Of a stretch of DNA of 5,879 nucleotides, positions 1 through 4,743 are shown piece by piece. Below the pieces are notes generated by a model, which saw only the letters and a program-made list of their open reading frames with translations, had not been told where the DNA came from and did no database searches. The translations under genes were made by a program, and so were the position numbers. The first letter of the stretch is position 1; each line of letters begins with the position of its first letter. Source of the DNA: Oleimicrobium sp037445575 (GTDB lineage Bacteria > Zhuqueibacterota > Zhuqueibacteria > JANLFK01 > Oleimicrobiaceae); NCBI GenBank assembly GCA_037445575.1, contig JBBIKH010000210.1, positions 1 through 5,879 of the forward strand, given 5' to 3'.

Positions 1-1
1 G

Positions 2-61
2 AAAGTGATGGAAGCCGAATCCATGTGGGGACGGTTCGTGGCTTTCAAAGAAGGAAAATAG
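2..61 (+). CDS. C-terminal end of an upstream gene (partial, unidentified)
   Basis: Reading from base 2, nineteen codons are open and end at TAG (59-61), giving a tail that reads KVMEAESMWGRFVAFKEGK. The stop codon touches the ribosome binding site of the FAD subunit gene, the tight packing expected inside an operon, and the third frame closes at once. The upstream gene is therefore probably co-transcribed with the hydroxylase genes. The fragment is too short to assign a family. It is equally possible that this is non-coding leader that happens to be open. Confidence 0.45.
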   Translation, partial: KVMEAESMWGRFVAFKEGK

Positions 62-68
62 AGGGAGG
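62..68 (+). promoter_or_regulatory. Ribosome binding site that fixes the start of the FAD subunit gene
   Basis: AGGGAGG lies four bases upstream of the ATG at 73. The open frame extends back to another ATG at 25, which would add 16 residues that do not resemble the family N-terminus and has no such site in front. The start at 73 gives the usual family opening, MKPAPFKYYAPTT. Confidence 0.8.
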
Positions 69-72
69 TAAC

Positions 73-957
73 ATGAAACCAGCTCCTTTCAAATATTACG
101 CCCCAACCACCGTAGACGAGGCCCTGGCCCACCTGGCCGAATATGGTTACGAGGCCAAACCTCTGGCCGGTGGACAAAGCCTGATCCCCCTGCTGAACTT
201 CCGCCTGGCTCGGCCGTCAGTGCTCGTTGACCTGAACCACATCTCCGAACTCTTCTACATCCGTCCCGATGAGAACGGCGGCTTGCTCCTGGGCGCGATG
301 ACCCGTCAGAAACAGGTGGAGCATGACCCCCTGGTCGCGGAGCGTGCCCCGCTGGTCCACGAAGTGATGCCTCAGATCGCCTACCCCCAGATCCGCACGC
401 GAGGCACCTTTGGCGGCAGCCTGGCCCATGCGGATCCGTCGGCCGAACTGGTGGCGGTCAGCATCGCCCTGAACGGGCGCTTCCGGCTGCGCAGCCAGGC
501 CAGGGAGCGCTGGGTCCCCGCTGATGAGTTCTTCGTAGGGATGTTCACCACCGTCTTGGAACCCGATGAGCTGTTGGTTGAAGTGGCCCTGCCCGCCATG
601 CCCCCACGCAGCGGGTGGTCGTTCCTCCAGGTAACCCGCCGCCACCACGACTTCTGCATTGCCGGCGTTGCCGTTCTGGTAACGTTGAACGAGAAAGAGC
701 AATGTGAGCAGGCAAGGATGGTATTCCTGAGCGCCGGCGATAGACCTGTGATGGCCGCCCAGGCGGCGGATATCCTTAAGGGCCAGGCCCCCAGTCCAGA
801 ACTCATCCGTGCAGCGGCCGAGAAAGCCGCCCGCGACGAAATCGAGCCAGGCAGCGATATACACGCCTCGGCCGAATATCGCCGGCACTTGGCTGGAGTT
901 CTGGCCCGCCGAACGTTAACCCAGGCGTTTGAACGAGCAATATCTAATGTCCAGTAG
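73..957 (+). CDS. coxM: Molybdenum hydroxylase FAD-binding (medium) subunit, CoxM-type
   Basis: This 294-residue protein is the flavoprotein subunit of a xanthine oxidase-family hydroxylase. It takes electrons from the [2Fe-2S] subunit onto FAD and passes them to an acceptor. Both FAD-binding signatures are present: AGGQS at residues 32-36 and the longer motif GTFGGSLAHADPSAE at 111-125. These mark the N-terminal FAD_binding_5 domain (about 4-170). The C-terminal CO_deh_flav_C domain covers about 180-285, with RRHHDFCIAGVAV at 189-201 and the closing YRRHLAGVLARR at 269-280. Length is normal for CoxM. There is no insertion that could carry the extra [4Fe-4S] cluster of 4-hydroxybenzoyl-CoA reductase. 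It is the first of three adjacent subunit genes; the next starts 39 bases downstream. The last codons and the stop lie in an inverted repeat (938-977). The symbol reflects family resemblance and not a proven CO-oxidising role. Confidence 0.93.
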   Translation: MKPAPFKYYAPTTVDEALAHLAEYGYEAKPLAGGQSLIPLLNFRLARPSVLVDLNHISELFYIRPDENGGLLLGAMTRQKQVEHDPLVAERAPLVHEVMPQIAYPQIRTRGTFGGSLAHADPSAELVAVSIALNGRFRLRSQARERWVPADEFFVGMFTTVLEPDELLVEVALPAMPPRSGWSFLQVTRRHHDFCIAGVAVLVTLNEKEQCEQARMVFLSAGDRPVMAAQAADILKGQAPSPELIRAAAEKAARDEIEPGSDIHASAEYRRHLAGVLARRTLTQAFERAISNVQ

Positions 958-977
958 CTCCCGGATATTGGATATCG
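938..977. repeat. Imperfect inverted repeat at the coxM-coxS junction
   Basis: Bases 938-952 (CAATATCTAATGTCC) can pair with 963-977 (GGATATTGGATATCG): 12 Watson-Crick pairs, two G-U pairs and one mismatch, around a ten-base loop. The stop codon of the FAD subunit gene (955-957) sits in the loop. The right arm is followed closely by the Shine-Dalgarno sequence of the next gene (983-990). It has no T-run and is unlikely to be a terminator. It could be a small repeat element or an mRNA structure affecting relative expression. Confidence 0.55.
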
Positions 978-996
978 GATTTGAGAGGAGATTGCC

Positions 997-1473
997 ATGA
1001 ATGACCTATTCGCTGTTTCGGTTACTGTCAATGGCACCCGGTACGAACGCACCGTGGAGCCGCGTCTGTTGCTGAGCGACTTTTTGCGGCACGAGCTGGG
1101 CCTGACCGGCACCCACGTCGGCTGCGAGCACGGCGTTTGCGGGGCGTGCACCGTTCTATTCGACGGAGAGCCGGTCCGTTCTTGCCTGATGTTCGCCGTG
1201 CAGGCCAACGGGCACGAGATCACCACGGTCGAAGCGCTGGGAACGCCGGAGAACCTGCATCCCCTTCAGGAAGCATTCTGGGAGGCCCACGCAGTGCAAT
1301 GTGGCTTTTGCACCCCGGGCTTCTTGATGAGCCTGGTCCCCTTCCTGGAAGAAAACCCCAACCCCACCGAAGAGGAAATCCGCGAAGCCATCTCTGGGAA
1401 TCTTTGCCGTTGCACTGGCTACCAGCACATCGTGGATGCTGTTAAGCTGGCAGCAGAGAAACTGAGAAAGTAA
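997..1473 (+). CDS. coxS: Molybdenum hydroxylase [2Fe-2S] (small) subunit, CoxS-type
   Basis: This 158-residue protein carries electrons from the molybdenum centre to FAD. The N-terminal plant-type ferredoxin domain (about 7-80) has its cluster ligands at Cys43, Cys48, Cys51 and Cys63. The C-terminal [2Fe-2S]-binding helical domain (about 82-155) has Cys102, Cys105, Cys137 and Cys139, in QCGFCTPG and GNLCRCTGY. Gln101 in the first of these motifs is the residue that in the family contacts the molybdopterin cofactor. All eight ligands are intact and the length is typical. A strong Shine-Dalgarno GAGAGGAG (983-990) supports the ATG at 997. The stop codon TAA overlaps the ribosome binding site of the large subunit gene (AAGGAG, 1472-1477), so the two are probably translationally coupled. 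The same domain pair occurs in many hydroxylases, so the protein alone does not reveal the substrate. Confidence 0.95.
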   Translation: MNDLFAVSVTVNGTRYERTVEPRLLLSDFLRHELGLTGTHVGCEHGVCGACTVLFDGEPVRSCLMFAVQANGHEITTVEALGTPENLHPLQEAFWEAHAVQCGFCTPGFLMSLVPFLEENPNPTEEEIREAISGNLCRCTGYQHIVDAVKLAAEKLRK

Positions 1474-1484
1474 GGAGTGAAATC

Positions 1485-3830
1485 ATGGCCCAAAAGTACG
1501 TTGGTCAACGCCTCACCCGAACCGAAGACCCGCGCCTGCTGACCGGGCAGGCCATGTTTGTGGACGACGTACAGATACCTGGCATGCTCCACGCGGCCTT
1601 TCTGCGCAGCGAATACACTCACGCCCGCCTCAAGCGCATTGACGTGTCGGCAGCCAGGAACCGGCCGGGCGTAGTGGCGGTCTACACCGCTGCGGACATG
1701 GGAGACACCTGGCGACCAGGCCCTCCTTTGGTTTCCCCTCCCCCAACGATCAAAGACATCGTTTTCCACTCCCGCACCCAGGTTCCCCTGGTCAAGGACA
1801 AAGTCCGCCTGGCCGGCGAGCCCCTGGCCGTGGTCATCGCCGAAAGCCGCTACATCGCCGAAGATGCCCTGGATGATATTGTGGTGGAACTCGACCCCCT
1901 GGAAGCAGTGGTGGACCTGGAGAAGGCCCTGGAGCCCGATGCTCCCCGCGTCCACGATGACCTGGACTCCAACCTGGCCTGCCATCTCATTCAAAAGAAA
2001 GGTGACTATGCCGCGGCGCGGGAGAAAGCCGACCTGGTCATCAAGCGGCGTATCGTCATTGACCGGGGCACGGCGGCAGCGATGGAGAATCGGGGGATTG
2101 TGGTCTATTGGGACGCCAAAAGCCAGCAATTGACCGTATGGGACACGACCCAGGCCCCTATCCCCATCCGCAACGGCCTGGCCGGGATGTTCGGCCTGTC
2201 TCCAAGCCAGGTCCGGGTGATTGCCCCCTTTGTCGGCGGTGGCTTCGGCCCCAAGATCATGATGTTCTATCCTGAGGAAATGGTCCTCACCTGGGCGACT
2301 CTGCAACTGGGCCGGCCCATCAAGTGGATCGAAGACCGGCGGGAGAACTTTTACGCTACCAACCAGGAGCGAGGTCAGGTACACTACGCCGAACTGGCCC
2401 TCACCCGCGATGGCCACATTCTCGGCCTGCGCGATGATTTCATCCATGACACAGGGGCTTACGATCCCTACGGTTTGACCGTCCCCATCAACACCCAATG
2501 TCATGCCATGGGGCCGTACCGGATCCCCAACTACTACAGCGATCTCAAAGTGGTGTTTACCAACCGGCCCATTGTCTCGCCCCTGCGAGGGGCGGGGCGA
2601 CCACAGGGCGTGTACGTGATCGAGCGGCTGCTGGACATCGCCGCCAAAGAGCTGGGCATGGATCCAGTTGAGATCCGGAAACGAAACCTCTTGCCGCCCG
2701 ACGTGTTCCCTTACGACAACCAGATCATTGACCAGGCTTTTGTGCCCCTGGTCTACGACAGCGGGAACTACCTGCCCATCCTGGAGAAGGCCGCCGAAAT
2801 GATCGGCTACGAAAAGTTCGTGAAAGAGGAGCAGCCGCGTCTCCGCGCTGAGGGCCGGCATGTGGGCATCGGTATCGTCTGCTTCATCGAGACGACGGGC
2901 ATCGGTCCCTACGAGGGGGCACGCGTCACCGTCGAACCCAGCGGCAAGATCAGTGTGGCCACCGGCGTCGGCACTCAAGGCCAAGGCCACTTCACCTCCT
3001 TCGCCCAGATCGCGGCCGATCAGTTGGGAGTGAACCCGCGCGATGTGAATGTCGTGACTGGCGACACCTCCCAATTCCACTGGGGGACGGGCACCTTCGC
3101 CAGCCGTGGGGCGGTGGTGGCCGGCAACGCCATCCACGCCGCCGCCTCAACCGTTCGGGCCAAGGTCCTCAAGCTGGCCAGCAAAGTGCTGGAAACGCCC
3201 GAGGAGGAGTTGGAGCTCGCCGACGGCATGGTGCGGGTTGCCGATATTCCCGAGAAATGTATCAGCCTGGGCGAGCTGGCCGTGTTGGCCAACCCCCTGC
3301 GCGGTGCGGTGGAACCCGGCACCGAACCCGGCCTGGAAGCCACGGCTTACTTTGGCCCCAAATACGGGGCCACAGCCAGCGGCGCCCACGCCATGATCCT
3401 TGAAGTAGACCCTGAGACGATGATGGTGGAGATCAAACGCTACATCCTTGTCGAAGACTGTGGCACGGTGATCAACCCGTTGATCGTGGAGGGCCAGCTC
3501 CATGGTGGCGTTGCCCTGGGCATCGCAAACTCCTACTACGAACAACTCATGTACGACGAAAACGGGCAGCTTCTCAACGCCTCCTTCGCCGACTACCTGG
3601 TCCCGACGGCCTCTGAGGTCCCCCGGGTGGAGATCACCCACCTCGAGACCCGCTCTCCGCTTAATCCCCTGGGCAACAAAGGCGTGGGGGAGGGGGGATG
3701 CATCCCGGTCCCGTGCCTCTTCGCCCAGGCGTTGGAAGACGCCCTGGCCGACTATGGCATAGAAATACTGGAGACCCCGTTGAGCCCCAACAAGCTGTTT
3801 GACCTGCTGAGCGGAAAACGTAACAAATAA
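1485..3830 (+). CDS. coxL: Molybdenum hydroxylase catalytic (large) subunit, CoxL form II-like
   Basis: This 781-residue molybdopterin-binding subunit would hydroxylate or oxidise its substrate at a Mo centre using water as oxygen donor. The N-terminal a/b hammerhead domain spans about residues 17-140 and the two-part Mo-cofactor domain about 150-760. Visible cofactor motifs are PFVGGGFGPK at 248-257, GTQGQGHFT at 496-504, and the C-terminal GVGEGG at 733-738, whose Glu736 matches the conserved catalytic glutamate. The active-site loop, SPLRGAGRPQG at 365-375, is of the RGAGR class and lacks the Cys of the AYxCSFR loop that defines form I CO dehydrogenase. The Ala-Tyr usually preceding RGAGR is replaced by Pro-Leu, and the usual following Glu is Gln374. 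CO is therefore an unlikely substrate; a purine, other N-heterocycle or aldehyde is more plausible. The start at ATG 1485 has AAGGAG eight bases ahead. The final codons (GKRNK and stop) overlap a 14-base-period repeat. The gene symbol is by homology only. Confidence 0.94.
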   Translation: MAQKYVGQRLTRTEDPRLLTGQAMFVDDVQIPGMLHAAFLRSEYTHARLKRIDVSAARNRPGVVAVYTAADMGDTWRPGPPLVSPPPTIKDIVFHSRTQVPLVKDKVRLAGEPLAVVIAESRYIAEDALDDIVVELDPLEAVVDLEKALEPDAPRVHDDLDSNLACHLIQKKGDYAAAREKADLVIKRRIVIDRGTAAAMENRGIVVYWDAKSQQLTVWDTTQAPIPIRNGLAGMFGLSPSQVRVIAPFVGGGFGPKIMMFYPEEMVLTWATLQLGRPIKWIEDRRENFYATNQERGQVHYAELALTRDGHILGLRDDFIHDTGAYDPYGLTVPINTQCHAMGPYRIPNYYSDLKVVFTNRPIVSPLRGAGRPQGVYVIERLLDIAAKELGMDPVEIRKRNLLPPDVFPYDNQIIDQAFVPLVYDSGNYLPILEKAAEMIGYEKFVKEEQPRLRAEGRHVGIGIVCFIETTGIGPYEGARVTVEPSGKISVATGVGTQGQGHFTSFAQIAADQLGVNPRDVNVVTGDTSQFHWGTGTFASRGAVVAGNAIHAAASTVRAKVLKLASKVLETPEEELELADGMVRVADIPEKCISLGELAVLANPLRGAVEPGTEPGLEATAYFGPKYGATASGAHAMILEVDPETMMVEIKRYILVEDCGTVINPLIVEGQLHGGVALGIANSYYEQLMYDENGQLLNASFADYLVPTASEVPRVEITHLETRSPLNPLGNKGVGEGGCIPVPCLFAQALEDALADYGIEILETPLSPNKLFDLLSGKRNK

Positions 3831-3891
3831 AACGTAATGAGTAAAACGTAATTACGTTTTACGCTTCACGTTTTACGCTTCACGCATCACG
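3815..3891. repeat. 14-base-period repeat array with a central perfect palindrome
   Basis: AAAACGTAA occurs at 3815, 3829 and 3843, spaced exactly 14 bases apart. The complementary orientation then follows: TTACGTTTT at 3852, and the 14-base unit CGTTTTACGCTTCA twice in tandem (3855-3868 and 3869-3882), trailing into CGCATCACG. The centre is a perfect 22-base palindrome at 3841-3862. Pairing of flanking units would give an imperfect hairpin with arms of about 27 bases (3825-3851 with 3852-3878). The array starts inside the large subunit gene, contributing its last five codons and stop, and ends just before the CoxG ribosome binding site at 3894. It is AT-richer than its surroundings, which suggests an inserted or expanded repeat. 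Confidence 0.85.
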
Positions 3892-3907
3892 CCAGGAGGA
3901 ACCCAGC

Positions 3908-4528
3908 ATGAAGGTAGAAGGTGAATACATCTTCAACGGCCCCCGCGCCGAAGTGTGGGATCTGGTACGAGACCCGGAGGTGCTGGCCACCGCCCTGCCC
4001 GGCACGAAAAGCCTGAATCAGATCAGCGCAAACCAATACGAGGGGGAGATGAATGTTCGGGTGGGGCCGGTGGCTGGCGTGTTCGCCGGCCGGGTCGTCG
4101 TCTCGGATGAGGTTTGCCCCGAAAGCTACACCTTGACGGTAGAAGGCAAAGGCGCGCCTGGCTTCGCCAAAGGGACCGGCCGCGTGCACCTGATTGCTCA
4201 AGACGACGGCACGACGCTCATGAAATATGAGGGCGAGGTGCAGATTGGCGGCAAAATAGCCAGCGTCGGCCAACGTCTGCTGGACACGGTCAGCAAAAGC
4301 ATGATTCGCCAGGGGCTAGAGGCCCTGAACAAGGCGCTGGAAGCACGGGTCGCCCGGTCCAAGGGTCAAGAAGTCGAGTGTCAACCGCCCTCGGAGGCCG
4401 AGTTTGCGGCAGCCGTAGCTAAAGATATGGCAGGCCAGTTGCTTTCGTCATCATGGGTGCTATGGATTGCCCTGGCCGTTGTCGTGATCATTGTGGCTGC
4501 GATTTGGCTCAGTAGAGGCGGAGGATAA
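3908..4528 (+). CDS. coxG: CoxG-type SRPBCC protein with C-terminal membrane anchor
   Basis: This 206-residue protein has an SRPBCC (START-like) hydrophobic-ligand domain at about 1-145, followed by a linker (about 146-180) and one transmembrane helix (about 183-201: WVLWIALAVVVIIVAAIWL) ending in SRGGG. Family signatures are FNGPRAEVWDLVRDPEVLA (9-27), ALPGTKSL (29-36), VRVGPVAGVFAG (50-61), APGFAKGTGRVHL (83-95) and the GGKIASVGQRLLD helix start (114-126). In Oligotropha, CoxG helps attach CO dehydrogenase to the membrane, and in mycobacteria it has been reported to handle the quinone acceptor. By inference, this protein tethers the hydroxylase encoded just upstream and links it to the quinone pool. 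AGGAGGA (3894-3900) lies ahead of ATG 3908. The 77-base gap from the large subunit gene is filled by a repeat array. The tail codons and stop sit in one arm of an inverted repeat (4518-4527). Confidence 0.9.
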   Translation: MKVEGEYIFNGPRAEVWDLVRDPEVLATALPGTKSLNQISANQYEGEMNVRVGPVAGVFAGRVVVSDEVCPESYTLTVEGKGAPGFAKGTGRVHLIAQDDGTTLMKYEGEVQIGGKIASVGQRLLDTVSKSMIRQGLEALNKALEARVARSKGQEVECQPPSEAEFAAAVAKDMAGQLLSSSWVLWIALAVVVIIVAAIWLSRGGG

Positions 4529-4600
4529 ATGAGCGGGCACAGCCATGTCCGCAATGGAAATCGCCCCTCATGGACTTGCAGCCGGGCGTCTATCCTCCGC
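4518..4600. repeat. 10-base inverted repeat spanning the coxG stop codon
   Basis: GCGGAGGATA at 4518-4527, which encodes the end of the CoxG-like protein and the first two bases of its TAA stop, is matched exactly in inverse orientation by TATCCTCCGC at 4591-4600. The arms are 63 bases apart and enclose a smaller hairpin (4533-4552). The second arm lies within another hairpin (4581-4622), so the structures compete. Confidence 0.55.
4533..4552. repeat. Hairpin just after the coxG stop
   Basis: GCGGGCA (4533-4539) pairs with TGTCCGC (4546-4552), seven pairs including one G-U, with loop CAGCCA. It begins five bases after the stop codon and could protect the 3' end of the upstream mRNA from exonucleases. 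No T-run follows. Confidence 0.5.
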
Positions 4601-4622
4601 TTCGCTCAGGAATAGGCCCGGC
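4581..4622. repeat. GC-rich bulged hairpin (REP-like)
   Basis: GCCGGGC (4581-4587) pairs with GCCCGGC (4616-4622). Further in, CTATCCT (4590-4596) pairs with AGGAATAG (4608-4615) with a one-base bulge, leaving an eleven-base loop CCGCTTCGCTC. The compact bulged stem-loop resembles a REP-type extragenic element more than a terminator, since GTGGAC and not T-rich sequence follows. Confidence 0.55.
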
Positions 4623-4663
4623 GTGGACACGCCCCCATCTGCGAAGGCAGACAACCAGCCGTA

Positions 4664-4680
4664 GCGCAGCGACGCTGCGC
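4664..4680. repeat. Perfect 8-base inverted repeat with one-base centre
   Basis: GCGCAGCG (4664-4671) and CGCTGCGC (4673-4680) are perfect inverse copies around a single A. The right arm continues CCCTAC and the left arm is preceded by GTA, as if the left half had lost three G's from a longer palindrome beginning GTAGGGGCG. That pattern is what a decayed copy of a dispersed palindromic repeat would show. Confidence 0.55.
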
Positions 4681-4685
4681 CCCTA

Positions 4686-4710
4686 CAGGCGCGGTGCGGA
4701 CCGCAGCCTG
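4686..4710. repeat. Nested hairpin upstream of the binding-protein gene
   Basis: CAGGC (4686-4690) pairs with GCCTG (4706-4710), and the adjacent GCGGT (4691-4695) pairs with ACCGC (4700-4704). The result is a ten-pair stem with a single bulged A and the loop GCGG. It lies about 20 bases before the ribosome binding site and is the strongest compact stem in the gap. A 5' mRNA stabiliser or a repeat remnant are both possible. Confidence 0.55.
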
Positions 4711-4730
4711 AATCATACAAACTAAACAAA

Positions 4731-4738
4731 AAGGAGGA
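4731..4738 (+). promoter_or_regulatory. Strong ribosome binding site for the BMP lipoprotein gene
   Basis: AAGGAGGA lies five bases ahead of ATG 4744, in an A-rich context. It fixes the start of a gene whose 3' end is outside the window, and it places a charged-then-hydrophobic lipoprotein signal directly at the N-terminus. Confidence 0.8.
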
Positions 4739-4743
4739 CAGAG

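Larger units (their letters stand above)
4529..4743. other. Hairpin-rich intergenic region, no gene seen
   Basis: This 215-base gap has no convincing reading frame. It is packed with short inverted repeats: 4533-4539/4546-4552; 4581-4587/4616-4622; 4620-4625/4628-4633; 4664-4671/4673-4680; and the nested stem 4686-4695/4700-4710. None is followed by a run of T, so no Rho-independent terminator is supported. The gap is wide enough to hold a promoter for the binding-protein gene, but I cannot point to clear -35 and -10 boxes. The last 33 bases become AT-rich before the ribosome binding site. Confidence 0.7.

Noticed and set aside
25..72. Earlier ATG for the FAD subunit gene, adding 16 residues
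   Set aside because: It overlaps the probable end of the upstream gene, lacks a Shine-Dalgarno and adds residues foreign to the family. The ATG at 73 has AGGGAGG at good spacing.
381..1226. 281-codon minus-strand frame across the coxM-coxS junction
   Set aside because: It crosses two confidently identified plus-strand genes, is low in complexity (Ser/Arg-rich) and has no domain-like pattern.
1419..3137. 572-codon open frame on the minus strand, antisense to the large subunit gene
   Set aside because: It mirrors the codon pattern of a well-identified gene with intact cofactor motifs. Its translation shows no recognisable domain, and high-GC genes commonly leave such antisense frames open.
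1485..3830. True (form I) aerobic carbon monoxide dehydrogenase
   Set aside because: The active-site loop lacks the AYxCSFR sequence with the Cys that binds copper in CO dehydrogenase; RGAGR is present instead.
3815..3891. CRISPR array or Rho-independent terminator at the coxL-coxG gap
   Set aside because: The 14-base units have no distinct spacers and are too short for CRISPR repeats. The palindrome is not GC-rich and has no terminal T-run beyond TTTT within the repeat units.
4686..4730. Terminator or riboswitch ahead of the binding-protein gene
   Set aside because: The stem at 4686-4710 is strong, but an A-rich and not T-rich sequence follows, and no known riboswitch core was recognisable by eye.
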